34,486 bases of DNA from an uncultured bacterium (GTDB lineage: Bacteria; Verrucomicrobiota; Kiritimatiellia; RFP12; UBA1067). Below, piece by piece: positions 15,568 through 23,804 of the stretch (position 1 is its first letter; each line of letters starts with the position of its first letter). Made by a program: the position numbers and the translations under genes. The DNA lies in NCBI GenBank assembly GCA_902776615.1, contig CACYQU010000021.1, positions 1-34,486 of the forward strand, in the 5' to 3' direction. A model generated the notes under the pieces. That model was not told the DNA's origin. It did no database searches and saw only the letters and a program-made list of their open reading frames with translations.

Positions 15568-17820
15568 TCAGCGTCCACTTGCGGCGGCAGCGCGCTCGCG
15601 GGCAAAACGACGCGTTTTCATCACGAGCTCGCAAACCCTCTTGGCGCTGCGGCGCACCATGGTCAGAGAAAGGTATTTGCGCTTGTAGGCATAGCAAGCC
15701 TCCTTCACGCCGTCACCCTCTTCCAGGATGTGTCCGTTCGTGTCCAGCTTCTCGCCCGGCATCTTCACATCGTTCCCGGCACCTATTTCGCGCCACATGG
15801 AAACCGTTGTGTACCAGTCTGTCATAGCAAGTCCCTTGTAACCCCATTCGCCGCGCATGATGCCTTCGAGCAGTCCGTAGTTCTCGCCGGAATTGTAACC
15901 GTTGACCCCATTGTAGGAAGTCATCACTGCCCACGGCTCGCCCTCTTTCATCGCGCGCTCGAAGCCGCGCAGGTGTATTTCGCGGAACGCGCGCTCGGAG
16001 ACGATGTCGCGCTCGGTCTTGCGCGTCAGCTCGCGCCCGTTGCCGGCGAAATGCTTGACCGTAGCGCCGACGCCGTTCTTCTGCACGCCCTTCACATATT
16101 CGGCCGCACACCTGCCGGCCACAAACGGATCCTCCGAGAAATACTCGAAGTTGCGACCGCAGAGCGGATGGCGGTGGATGCAAAGACCGGGGGCGAGAAG
16201 TATGTCGAAATCGACCTCGGCCGCCTCCGCGCCGATAACATCGCCGATCTCGTTGAGCAGGCATTCGTCAAACGCGCACGCCAGAAGCGCGGCACATGGG
16301 AAATAGGTCGATGGCGTCGCACGGCGCACGCCCGCCGGGCCGTCGCATGTCTGCGCGGCGGAAATGCCGAACTTCGCAAAGTCGCCGATCGAGCCCGTGC
16401 CGGACGGATCGTGCTTTGGATGGCCGTACAGAAGGCGCAACATCTCCTCCAGCGTCATCTGGTCGAGGAACCCGTCGAGCGTGGCCTTGCCGTCTGCCAC
16501 GTCGAAAAGCGTGATCTCGGCCTTCTCGAGCGCGTTCGTGCGGACTGTGCCGTTTTCGGGGTATTCCTTGTGGCCGGGATACGAAACCGGCTCGACAGAA
16601 TACGTTCCGTCGGCCCTCATGCGACGGGCAAGCCTGTCGGCCTGAAGCTTGAAGCCGGGCGTGGACAGAATCACATCCTCGGCGACGACGAACGACGCAA
16701 CCTCGGCGACGTCTCTCACTGAACCGCCGACAAGCACGCGATATACGCCGCGATCTATCACCCACGATCCGATCTTGCCGCTCGAACCTTCGTCGTCAAA
16801 GTACGCAAGATCGTTCTTGGCGAACGAAAGGGCCAGTTCTTCGCTCTCGCCCGGATCCAGAAGCTTCGTCTTGGCGAAGGCCCGCAATTCTATCGCCGGA
16901 TGCTCTGCGGCGCCACCGGTTTGCGACGTATAGCAAAGAACAGAGCGACGCCCGGCTGCCTTTCCGGTATTGGTAACCTTCACCATGGCGGAAACCATGT
17001 CGCCGTCGTTCTCGATCTTGTTGCAGACGACGTCGAACGTCGTGTAGCTGAGGCCGTGGCCAAACGGATAGACAACCTTGCCCTTCGCGCCGGGAATCGT
17101 CTCGAAATAGCGGTAGCCGACAAATATGTCCTCTTCGTACGGCACGTACCAGCGGGACTCGTTCCATTTCGGATTGGCAGGGTAGTCGTCGACACGCTCG
17201 GCAAAGGTCGAGGCGAGGCGTCCCGACGGATTCACGTCTCCGACGAGAACATCTCCCGTTGCCGCACCGCCTTCACCGCCCGGATACCAAACCCACAAAA
17301 TCGCATTGACTGCGGGATCGCCCGCGATGGGCTTGAGGTTTATGGCATTGCCTGCATTGAACACGACCACAATGCGACGGAAACCGTCGGCCTTGGCCTT
17401 GGCGATGCCATCCAATTCCTTTCGGGAAAGATCAAATGCCTTGTCGGGGCGGTCGTGACTTTCGGAAGACTCGCGCGAAACGACGAACACCGCCGTATCA
17501 CGGCTGTCGGCGTCTACGACAAGTCCCGCTTCGGCGAGCCCGGCGGGAATATCGACCGTGCGCACGGGTTTGACATTCGACGAACCGCCGCCGCCCGGCC
17601 TGTACACGCCATACTCGCCAAGCAATGCGACCCTGGAGCCTTTCGCCAAAGGCAACGCGCCGTCGTTTTTGAGAAGCACCATTCCCTCGCCAGCCGCACG
17701 ACGGGCAACCGCCGCATGCGCAGCGACAGTGGCGGCGTCAAGCGCAGGCGTCGCATCCGTCTGCAGCACATATGCAAACAACATCGCAGCCGCGATGCAC
17801 AACTTTGATTTGTTCCTCAT
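15568..17820 (-). CDS. Secreted GH3 glycoside hydrolase with inverted domain order
   Basis: The 750-aa protein starts with a signal peptide (about residues 1-23). The usual C-terminal GH3 domain then comes first, with the presumed acid/base Glu120 in SRESSESHDR and the YPGGEGG turn. A fibronectin-III-like part follows after YPFGHGLSYTTF. The TIM barrel comes last, with VKHFAGNG, MTSYNGVNG and the nucleophile Asp668 in AMTDW. Inverted GH3 enzymes are known from rumen bacteria such as Ruminococcus albus and Butyrivibrio; several are beta-glucosidases. Substrate here is unproven. The start at 17820 gives a clean signal peptide and has AAGGA upstream; an ATG at 17868 adds a polar extension. Confidence 0.88.
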   Translation of the reverse strand: MRNKSKLCIAAAMLFAYVLQTDATPALDAATVAAHAAVARRAAGEGMVLLKNDGALPLAKGSRVALLGEYGVYRPGGGGSSNVKPVRTVDIPAGLAEAGLVVDADSRDTAVFVVSRESSESHDRPDKAFDLSRKELDGIAKAKADGFRRIVVVFNAGNAINLKPIAGDPAVNAILWVWYPGGEGGAATGDVLVGDVNPSGRLASTFAERVDDYPANPKWNESRWYVPYEEDIFVGYRYFETIPGAKGKVVYPFGHGLSYTTFDVVCNKIENDGDMVSAMVKVTNTGKAAGRRSVLCYTSQTGGAAEHPAIELRAFAKTKLLDPGESEELALSFAKNDLAYFDDEGSSGKIGSWVIDRGVYRVLVGGSVRDVAEVASFVVAEDVILSTPGFKLQADRLARRMRADGTYSVEPVSYPGHKEYPENGTVRTNALEKAEITLFDVADGKATLDGFLDQMTLEEMLRLLYGHPKHDPSGTGSIGDFAKFGISAAQTCDGPAGVRRATPSTYFPCAALLACAFDECLLNEIGDVIGAEAAEVDFDILLAPGLCIHRHPLCGRNFEYFSEDPFVAGRCAAEYVKGVQKNGVGATVKHFAGNGRELTRKTERDIVSERAFREIHLRGFERAMKEGEPWAVMTSYNGVNGYNSGENYGLLEGIMRGEWGYKGLAMTDWYTTVSMWREIGAGNDVKMPGEKLDTNGHILEEGDGVKEACYAYKRKYLSLTMVRRSAKRVCELVMKTRRFARERAAAASGR

Positions 17821-17824
17821 TTGT

Positions 17825-18250
17825 TCATTGTCCTTTCGTATTGTTTTGTGGATTGTAGATTTTTGCAAGAAGTCTCAGCGACGTCATTACCGACGACGCG
17901 ATTCGGATGTATTCGGCCTTTTCCTTCTCGTATCGCGCGGGAACAGACATCGCTTTCGCATCTGTGAACGCAGCCTCAAGTCTCGGCATGTATTTGATTA
18001 TGACAGCCCCCTTGTTCTCCGAGGCGGCGTACTCTTCCTGAAACGCCCACATGTCGGGCTGGTATTTCTTGACGACAGGCCCGAAGAAGCCCGCCGCCCT
18101 GTCGATCTTCTCTGTCGGCAGTTTGGCTATCAGCGCCTCGGCCATCTTCGCCATCCCCGACGACTCGGCGTGCGCAGCGGCACCGTCGCCTGCGACGCAT
18201 GGCGAAATCGCGATAAAGAGCACCGCCGCAAGTGTCGCGCTACGCCTCAT
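17825..18250 (-). CDS. Small secreted protein of unknown function
   Basis: The 141-aa product has a signal peptide (about residues 1-20, cleavage after CVAG or nearby) and no recognisable domain. The mature part is helical and charged, with a repeated AKMAEALIAKL-like start and a Lys/Glu-rich middle (ARYEKEKAEYIRI), and a polar C-terminus NPQNNTKGQ. It overlaps the 3' end of mazG by 11 bp and ends 4 bp before the GH3 start, so it belongs to that transcript. A periplasmic role alongside the secreted GH3 is possible, but I do not recognise the family. Confidence 0.65.
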   Translation of the reverse strand: MRRSATLAAVLFIAISPCVAGDGAAAHAESSGMAKMAEALIAKLPTEKIDRAAGFFGPVVKKYQPDMWAFQEEYAASENKGAVIIKYMPRLEAAFTDAKAMSVPARYEKEKAEYIRIASSVMTSLRLLAKIYNPQNNTKGQ

Positions 18251-19040
18251 TCCGTTTGGCCTCCTCCCACAGTGCGTCCATTTCGGCGAGCGACATTTCC
18301 TTCAATTCCCGCCCTTTGGCTTTTGCCGCGCCCTCCACCGACCGGAAGCGCCGCGAAAAGCGGGATGTCGTGCCTTCAAGCGCGCTTTCGGAATCGACCT
18401 TCAAGTGGCGCGCCAGATTCGCTACGGCGAAAAGCAGATCGCCAAGCTCCTCCTTTACGCGGACTGAATCGGCGGGCCTGTCGCTCGCGCGCGCGGAGAT
18501 TTCAGCCTTAAGTTCGCCAAGCTCCTCTTCGATCTTCTCCATCGGGCCGGCGGCGTCCTTCCAGTCGAAGCCGACGCGCGCGGCCTTCTCCTGGGTGCGC
18601 TGTGCCTTCAGCAGGCCAGGCAGAACGCCCGGCACGCCGTCCAGCGCGGAGTGGCGCGTCTCTTTGCGGTGCTCCATCTGCTTTATCTGCTCCCAATTGC
18701 GCAGAACAGTGGCGGAATCTTTCGCGTCCACATCGCCGAAGACATGAGGATGGCGGCGCACAAGCTTGTCGGAAATCGCATTCGCCACATCGTCAAAGCT
18801 GAAGCGCCCCTCCTGCTCTGCCATCACGCACTGGAACATCACCTGCAGCAGAACGTCGCCAAGCTCCTCGACATAGTTCGCCTTGTCTTCGGGACGATCC
18901 ATCGCCGACAGCAGCTCGTAAGTCTCTTCAAGCACGCAGGGCTTGAGCGATTCAAGCGTCTGCTCGCGATCCCAAGGACACCCCTTCTGCGGATCGCGCA
19001 GACGGGTCATTATCTCATGCAACCTTTCTATGCCGCTCAT
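18240..19040 (-). CDS. mazG: Nucleoside triphosphate pyrophosphohydrolase MazG
   Basis: The 266-aa protein hydrolyses (d)NTPs to monophosphates and PPi. It has two MazG repeats. The first contains RLRDPQKGCPWDREQT, the metal-binding EETYE and EELGDVLLQV. The second contains EEELGELKAEI and KEELGDLLFAVANLARHL. Length matches E. coli MazG (263 aa). The start at 19040 (MSGIERL) aligns with E. coli MazG and has GGAG upstream; the ATG at 19052 that overlaps the previous stop as TAATG is an equal formal option. It lies between a HAD-like gene and a secreted protein gene in the PFK-to-GH3 run. Confidence 0.93.
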   Translation of the reverse strand: MSGIERLHEIMTRLRDPQKGCPWDREQTLESLKPCVLEETYELLSAMDRPEDKANYVEELGDVLLQVMFQCVMAEQEGRFSFDDVANAISDKLVRRHPHVFGDVDAKDSATVLRNWEQIKQMEHRKETRHSALDGVPGVLPGLLKAQRTQEKAARVGFDWKDAAGPMEKIEEELGELKAEISARASDRPADSVRVKEELGDLLFAVANLARHLKVDSESALEGTTSRFSRRFRSVEGAAKAKGRELKEMSLAEMDALWEEAKRNEA

Positions 19041-19051
19041 TTTCTCCGCCA

Positions 19052-19714
19052 TTACACTCTTAAAATCTTCAAAAGTTCTTTCGCAGCATCCGCGTTCAGC
19101 GCGTCGACGACCGCATTTGCACCAGTATAGTCCTGATAGGCCGTACGCGGATTTGGCACCGCCATGGACCCCATTCCTGCGTAAAGGGCCGACCTTACGC
19201 CGTTTCCGCTCCCAGTGACGGCGACCGTGGTGACATGCTTAAGACCGCACGTCGCGCACGCGCGAAGCCACAAATCCCATTTAACGCAACCATATGTCGG
19301 GGAATCTTCGTGATAGACGACGACATTCGGTCCAAGCAGCGGCTTGAACGCCTCTTGGGCGACGGCTTCGCTCGCCCGCGTCGCTATCACAACCTTCACG
19401 CCCTTTGCCGCAAGCGCCCTAACGAAGTTTCTGAATCCCGAGGTGATTGACTTCGGCACCGCCTCGTTCAGAGCCGCCTCGAACGCCATGAACAGATCGA
19501 GCGCCGCCTTGGCGGCCGTTTTCTTGGTCTTGGCAACAGGGAAAAACTCCGAAAAAGCGCCGTGATAGTTGAATCCCGCCATGTAGCGAGCCTCTAGGAC
19601 ATCGTCGAAAGGAATGCCGTCAAGATCCCACAAGAACTTTTTGGTCGTCTCGAACAGGAGCTCGGCTCCGTTCATTGCTGCGAAGTCGAATTCGACTATT
19701 GCTCCCTTGGGCAT
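19052..19714 (-). CDS. HAD-superfamily-like protein with degenerate catalytic motifs
   Basis: The 220-aa protein has the fold pattern of beta-phosphoglucomutase-type HAD phosphatases: a motif I strand, a helical cap, VVIATRASEAVAQ as motif II, a Lys in TYGCVKWDL as motif III, and VAVTGSGNGVRSALYAG where motif IV should be. Motif I reads VEFDFAAMN, keeping the first Asp but replacing the second by Ala. The acidic pair of motif IV is missing (TGSGNG). It may therefore not be a phosphatase and could bind a ligand or a partner. The start at 19714 has AAAGGA 8 nt upstream; an ATG at 19750 directly after the PFK stop is an alternative. It is directly downstream of PPi-PFK. Confidence 0.6.
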   Translation of the reverse strand: MPKGAIVEFDFAAMNGAELLFETTKKFLWDLDGIPFDDVLEARYMAGFNYHGAFSEFFPVAKTKKTAAKAALDLFMAFEAALNEAVPKSITSGFRNFVRALAAKGVKVVIATRASEAVAQEAFKPLLGPNVVVYHEDSPTYGCVKWDLWLRACATCGLKHVTTVAVTGSGNGVRSALYAGMGSMAVPNPRTAYQDYTGANAVVDALNADAAKELLKILRV

Positions 19715-19750
19715 GGCGGCATTCCTTTCTGCCGCGCTAGGCGCGGCCAT

Positions 19751-20986
19751 TTACTTTTTCACGGTCCTCTTCTTGCGAGGTTTGGGCTGGCCGATTTCGG
19801 CAAGCATTTTGCGGAACGAGAACTTGCGCACATTGAAGGGCTTGCCGCCCTTGATGCGCGTAAATTCGCATGCGCGGATCTTGGCGCCGGCGGCCTCGTC
19901 GGGGCCGACCACGCCCGACTCGCCGGCCAGAGCGCACTCGACAGCCTTGCGTGCACATGCTTCGATAAGCTTGAGATCCTTTTTGTTCGGCGCGGCGGAG
20001 CGGGCGAAATAGCCCGACTTGAACACCTGCACCTTTTCGGCGCCGAGCATCTCGCCAAAGCGCTTGGCGACATACTGGCCGACATTGACCTTGTCCAGAC
20101 GCGGATGACCGAACGCATCGACAGGCACCTCTTCGCCCCGACGCTTCATCTCGGCGATTATGTCGGAAACTCCCGCGCCCTCGGAAACGAATATGTTGAC
20201 GCAATCGAGCTTGTCCATGATCGGCCTCAGACGAACGGCTTCGCTCTTGAAATCGATCTTGCTCTCGGGCACGTAGACCGCATGTACATCCTGCCGCTCC
20301 CTTGTAAGGTTGAATTCCGGCAGGAACTGCGTACGCTTGATCATCTTGTGGTAGAGCTGCGCCGTCTTGTAGGTCAGCCAGCCGCAGTTGCGGCCCATGA
20401 CCTCGTGCACAATGAGTGCGCGCGGATTCGCACTGTTCTCCTTCACGACATGCATGAAGAACTTCGCGCTCTCTTCGGCCGCAGTCCACGCACCAAGCGA
20501 CTGCTTGATCGGGTACACGTCGTTGTCAATCGTCTTGGGCAGGCCAACCACGATAAGCGGATAGTTGTTGTCGGCAAGATATGCCGCGAGATCCGCAGCG
20601 GTAGTGTTGGTGTCGTCGCCACCAATGGTGTGCAGCACGTCAACACCGTCCTTCACGAGCTGGTCGGCCGCAACTTTGAGGGGATCCTCCCCCTCCTTCA
20701 CGAGACCACGCTTCACGCAATCCGCAACGTTCGTGAGCTTCACACGGCTGTTGCCTATCGGGCTGCCGCCGTGACGCGTGAGAACCAGTGCGTTCTTCCG
20801 CACTTCGTCCGTAACCCTGATCGACTCGCCCTTGAGCAACCCCATGTACCCGTTGACATAGCCAATCATCTCAACGGATGGACTTTTCTTGGTATATTCG
20901 TCAATCAGGAATCCGATTGATGAACTGAGACACGGCGCAAGCCCGCCTGCAGTAAGGAACGCTACCTTCTTCACTTCTTTCGCCAT
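19751..20986 (-). CDS. pfp: Pyrophosphate-dependent 6-phosphofructokinase
   Basis: The 411-aa enzyme interconverts fructose 6-phosphate and fructose 1,6-bisphosphate, using PPi in place of ATP, in glycolysis or gluconeogenesis. The decisive motif is IGGDDTNTTA (121-130): PPi enzymes have GGDD where ATP enzymes have GGDG. The active-site PKTIDND (150-156) and VMGRNCGWLTY segments are also present. The N-terminus AFLTAGGLAPCLSSS is a variant of the usual GGxxPGxN loop. The weak AGAGAG-like site upstream suggests modest translation or coupling to ribH, which ends 76 bp before. It is followed at once by the HAD-like gene. Confidence 0.93.
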   Translation of the reverse strand: MAKEVKKVAFLTAGGLAPCLSSSIGFLIDEYTKKSPSVEMIGYVNGYMGLLKGESIRVTDEVRKNALVLTRHGGSPIGNSRVKLTNVADCVKRGLVKEGEDPLKVAADQLVKDGVDVLHTIGGDDTNTTAADLAAYLADNNYPLIVVGLPKTIDNDVYPIKQSLGAWTAAEESAKFFMHVVKENSANPRALIVHEVMGRNCGWLTYKTAQLYHKMIKRTQFLPEFNLTRERQDVHAVYVPESKIDFKSEAVRLRPIMDKLDCVNIFVSEGAGVSDIIAEMKRRGEEVPVDAFGHPRLDKVNVGQYVAKRFGEMLGAEKVQVFKSGYFARSAAPNKKDLKLIEACARKAVECALAGESGVVGPDEAAGAKIRACEFTRIKGGKPFNVRKFSFRKMLAEIGQPKPRKKRTVKK

Positions 20987-21042
20987 TTTAGTTCAGTACT
21001 CTCTTTCTGTGTTCTGTATTAGTAGTTGGGGAAACTTCTTCA

Positions 21043-21066
21043 TTGACGCCCGGCTTTGCGCGTCAA
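21043..21066 (-). other. Hairpin over the ribH stop codon
   Basis: TTGACGC (21043-21049) and GCGTCAA (21060-21066) form a 7-bp stem with a 10-nt loop, and the stem includes the ribH TGA. There is no T-run, so it is not an intrinsic terminator. It could stabilise the ribH mRNA end or slow read-through into pfp. Confidence 0.35.
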
Positions 21067-21527
21067 GCGCCAAGATGACGCATTACATTGGCCATTTCAA
21101 CCGCCGCTTGAACCGCGCCAAAGCCCTTGTTGCCCTGCTTGGTTCCGCAACGCTCGACGGCCTGCTCAAGATTCTCGGCAGACACCACACCGTCAAGAAC
21201 CGGTACGCCCGTTTCAAGCGAAATCTGGCTGAATGCACGCGCGGTGGTTTCGTTTATCAGCGCCGCATGGGCAGTAGCCCCCTGCACAACCGCGCCTAAG
21301 GCAACTACGGCATCAACCCCTTTCTTCGCAAGTTTCGCCGCCGCAAGCGGAAGTTCATATGCGCCAGGTACGCGCACAAGGATAATATCTTTTTCCGACC
21401 CGCCCAAGCGGACAAAAGCGTCCAACGCACCCTTTACAAGCTGCTCAGTCAGAAAACTGTTGAAACGGCTAACCACAAGGCCTATTTTTAGACCTTTTGC
21501 AACCAAATCTCCATTGATTTCCTTCAT
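21063..21527 (-). CDS. ribH: 6,7-dimethyl-8-ribityllumazine synthase
   Basis: The 154-aa enzyme condenses 5-amino-6-ribitylaminouracil with dihydroxybutanone phosphate in riboflavin synthesis. Visible landmarks are VVSRFNSF (substrate-binding Phe22), GAYELP (55-60), the GAVVQGATAH loop with catalytic His87, and ERCGTKQGNKG with Arg126. The loop after the His (AALINETTARAF) differs from the usual HFDYV. The ATG has AAGGAG 7 nt upstream. It has a strong promoter with a palindrome over the -10 box. No ribA, ribD or ribE is nearby, so it stands apart from the rest of its pathway. Confidence 0.93.
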   Translation of the reverse strand: MKEINGDLVAKGLKIGLVVSRFNSFLTEQLVKGALDAFVRLGGSEKDIILVRVPGAYELPLAAAKLAKKGVDAVVALGAVVQGATAHAALINETTARAFSQISLETGVPVLDGVVSAENLEQAVERCGTKQGNKGFGAVQAAVEMANVMRHLGA

Positions 21528-21562
21528 TCAGACACTCCTTAAACCCTACTTTGCATTGAAAT

Positions 21563-21601
21563 TTGATATGTAGTATATCAATTTTCATGCCGTAATGTCA
21601 A
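21563..21601 (-). promoter_or_regulatory. ribH promoter with palindrome over the -10 box
   Basis: On the minus strand: TTGACA (21596-21601), 18-nt spacer, TATACT (21572-21577), with TGA just before it. TTGATAT and ATATCAA (21575-21581 and 21563-21569) form a 7-bp inverted repeat around the -10 hexamer, a likely operator. The leader to the ATG is about 38 nt and too short for an FMN riboswitch. Confidence 0.6.
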
Positions 21602-21622
21602 ATATGCCCGACTCCAGCTTGC

Positions 21623-21637
21623 ATCACTGGGAGAGCG
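21623..21637. repeat. Solo copy of the REP-like 15-mer
   Basis: ATCACTGGGAGAGCG is identical to the start of the long inverted repeat at 33281. No matching second arm is clear here, so it looks like a decayed copy. It lies between the lactate permease 3' end and the ribH promoter, a typical place for REP elements. Confidence 0.45.
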
Positions 21638-21692
21638 CCAACCGGAAGAGCGGACGGTACGCCTCGGCACTCTTCTCTTCGCTCGACACCGG

Positions 21693-23117
21693 CTAAATGG
21701 TCATGCGAACGATCAATGCCGAGGCAATCGTCGCAATGCAGGCGAGAGATAAAACAGGAATGAAATAACGCAGCGCCCTTCCCATCACCTCTGCCTCTCG
21801 GCCAACAAGCCCGGCGGTGGCGCATCCAAGGACGAGCGACTGGGGACAGAGCATCTTGCCTATTCCCGCCCCCATGACATTTGCCGCCGCAAACAGATAG
21901 CGCTCCGCCTCGGATGAGGCCACGGACGCCTGAAGCGCGCCGAAAAGCACGTTGGAACTTGTTCCCGACCCCGTTACGAAACCGCCCAAAGCGCCAACAA
22001 CACTAGATACCGCGCAATAGCATCGGCCGGTTGACGCAATCAGCGCGTCCGCAAGCGCGCGGGTCATCCCTGATGCGCCCATAACCTTTCCGAGCGCAAG
22101 AACGGCACAAATCGTCAACAGCGCAGGCGAATAACGCCAAGCCGTGCGACCTGCAAGGCAGCCGAGCTTTCGGAAACCAAGGCCTTGGCAATACCCGCCG
22201 ACAAGCGCGGCCGCAAAGATTACGATGCCCGGCGATACCTTGCAGCTTTGCGGCAGAAACGCCGCGCAGCCCAGCGCCAGCACAACATATGCGAACGGCT
22301 GCCAAGCCCAGAGCTGCCGCTTCAAATCCATCGCCCCGCGCCGTCCGCCAGCCGCCGCAAGCGCAACCATAACCGCCAAACCGCCGACTATGTTCGGCAA
22401 TTCGCATCCCATGAAAGGCGCAACCGCAAGCCACGAACCCAAAAGCGCGATATCCGAGACAAGCGCCAAACGCCAGCACTCGCGCAGTCCGCGCCAGCCG
22501 TCCACTATAAAGAGAATCAAAAAAGGAGAAAGCGATGTAGCAAGAAGCTGCAGCACGGCAATCGTCGTCGTGAGGCGGCCAAGTTCAAGACCCGTCTCGC
22601 TTGCGAGCACCATCGTCGGCACGCCGACAGACCCGAAAGCGGTCGGTGTCGTATTTGCGACAAGGCAGCAGAGGACGGCTTTCATCGGATCGAACTTCAC
22701 GCCCACCAAAATAGCGCACGGAATCGCAACTGCCGTTCCGAAGCCAGCCATACCCTCCATGAACAAGCCGAATCCCCACGCGACAAGAAGCGCAAGAAAG
22801 CGGCTGTCGGACGAAAGGCCGGCCAGCGCACCCTTGATATCCGTTATGGCGTCCGACTCGACCGTCACCGCATAAGTGAACAGCGCGGCGACAATGACCA
22901 GCCCTATCGGATAAAGCCCGGTCGCAACGCCTCCAGCCGCAGACCCTGCTATCGCGCCCGGAGAAAGCCCAAAAGCGAAAAACGCTTCCGCGACGCCGAC
23001 GGCCAAAGCCGCAAGCGCCGCGCACCACGCCGGAAGGCGAAACACGATCAGGGCGACAATCAACGCCGCAATCGGCAGAATCGAAAAAACAAGCGTCATA
23101 CTGGCAGTCTTTCGCAT
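21693..23117 (-). CDS. L-lactate permease family transporter (LctP)
   Basis: The 474-aa protein has about 12 hydrophobic segments and matches the LctP family of lactate/glycolate:proton symporters. Typical stretches are FGLFMEGMAGFGTAVAIP, LCCLVANTTPTAFGSVGVP and GFVTGSGTSSNVLFGALQ. It is shorter than E. coli LldP (551 aa), so some loops are reduced. The start at 23117 has GGGAG 4 nt upstream, buried in a hairpin; an ATG at 23099 would begin directly in the first membrane segment. No lactate dehydrogenase gene is nearby. Lactate is the family substrate but other short hydroxyacids are possible. Confidence 0.88.
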   Translation of the reverse strand: MRKTASMTLVFSILPIAALIVALIVFRLPAWCAALAALAVGVAEAFFAFGLSPGAIAGSAAGGVATGLYPIGLVIVAALFTYAVTVESDAITDIKGALAGLSSDSRFLALLVAWGFGLFMEGMAGFGTAVAIPCAILVGVKFDPMKAVLCCLVANTTPTAFGSVGVPTMVLASETGLELGRLTTTIAVLQLLATSLSPFLILFIVDGWRGLRECWRLALVSDIALLGSWLAVAPFMGCELPNIVGGLAVMVALAAAGGRRGAMDLKRQLWAWQPFAYVVLALGCAAFLPQSCKVSPGIVIFAAALVGGYCQGLGFRKLGCLAGRTAWRYSPALLTICAVLALGKVMGASGMTRALADALIASTGRCYCAVSSVVGALGGFVTGSGTSSNVLFGALQASVASSEAERYLFAAANVMGAGIGKMLCPQSLVLGCATAGLVGREAEVMGRALRYFIPVLSLACIATIASALIVRMTI

Positions 23118-23121
23118 TCAT

Positions 23122-23160
23122 CTCCCGGCGCAAAGCAAATCACAGCCTTTGCGCCGGGAG
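23122..23160 (-). promoter_or_regulatory. 14-bp hairpin covering the ribosome binding site of the lactate permease
   Basis: CTCCCGGCGCAAAG (23122-23135) and CTTTGCGCCGGGAG (23147-23160) are perfect complements with an 11-nt loop. On the minus strand the 3' arm ends in GGGAG, the only Shine-Dalgarno of the permease, 4 nt before its ATG. It lies 6 bp after the stop of the upstream secreted-protein gene. It has no T-run. It could act as a terminator-like barrier, an RNA stability element or a translational switch. Confidence 0.75.
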
Positions 23161-23166
23161 TTTCGC

Positions 23167-23661
23167 TCAATACGAAACCATTCGCGTCTCGTAATGGCCC
23201 GGCTGCCAGATTCTGACAATCGTGCCGTTGGCCTGCACCTGGTCCACATACCGGCCCTCGACCCATACCTGGGTTGTTGTTGTCGCAGGCGCATTGATCA
23301 CAACGGGAGCAGGGTTTACCACCACGGGCGTCGAATTGACGACCACAGGCGTCTGCGTCACGACAGGCTGCTGCACGACAACCGTGCTGGATGTGTAGCG
23401 CGGCCCCACATACGCGTCTACGAGAGCTCCGCCGATTACGCCGCCCACGACGCCGCCCCAGAACGCGCCGCCGCCTCTACCCCAGCCGCTGTGGCGGTGA
23501 TGGTGGTGGCCATAGTAGGAATGATGCGGAACATGCATCCTGCGAGCCGGCCCGCCAAAACCATGCGGACGATGGCCTCCAAAGCCGGGCCCTCCGTGCG
23601 GACGGGCAAACGCACCTGCGGCAACCGCCGCTATCGCCAATGCTATGAGTAGTTTCTTCAT
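23167..23661 (-). CDS. Secreted Gly/His-rich protein with proline-valine repeats
   Basis: The 164-aa product has a signal peptide (about residues 1-20, ending AGAFA). Then come a Gly/Pro/His-rich part with HHHHRH, a glycine-zipper-like hydrophobic segment (GGAFWGGVVGGVIGGALVDAYVG), a low-complexity run of repeated TPVVV/NPAPVVI units, and a C-terminal VWVEGRYVDQVQANGTIVRIWQPGHYETR. The end resembles the small W-x-P-G-x-Y type domains of envelope proteins. The His cluster could bind metal. Its start at 23661 has GAGAGG upstream; reading from 23700 adds a basic stretch unlike a signal peptide. Function is unknown; an outer-membrane or periplasmic site is inferred. Confidence 0.7.
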   Translation of the reverse strand: MKKLLIALAIAAVAAGAFARPHGGPGFGGHRPHGFGGPARRMHVPHHSYYGHHHHRHSGWGRGGGAFWGGVVGGVIGGALVDAYVGPRYTSSTVVVQQPVVTQTPVVVNSTPVVVNPAPVVINAPATTTTQVWVEGRYVDQVQANGTIVRIWQPGHYETRMVSY

Positions 23662-23743
23662 GTTTACCTCTCTCTTTCTGCGACGCTTTTTTGCGTTCAC
23701 GAGCAGTTAGGGAGACGAGACGCAAACTTCTGACAAAAAAATT

Positions 23744-23752
23744 TGGTAAAAT
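23744..23752 (+). promoter_or_regulatory. Probable fabH promoter (TGGTAAAAT)
   Basis: An extended -10 box in an AT-rich stretch, 53 nt before the fabH ATG. No good -35 box is seen. It lies in the 143-bp divergent region shared with the secreted-protein gene. Confidence 0.4.
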
Positions 23753-23804
23753 ATTGTCATCTTCTCTGGCAGATTCGGCAACGAACAAAGGGGGCCCAAA
23801 AGAT

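Noticed and set aside
21841-21847. GGGGACAG inside the lactate permease gene
   Set aside because: Only half of the palindrome and in coding sequence; most likely chance.
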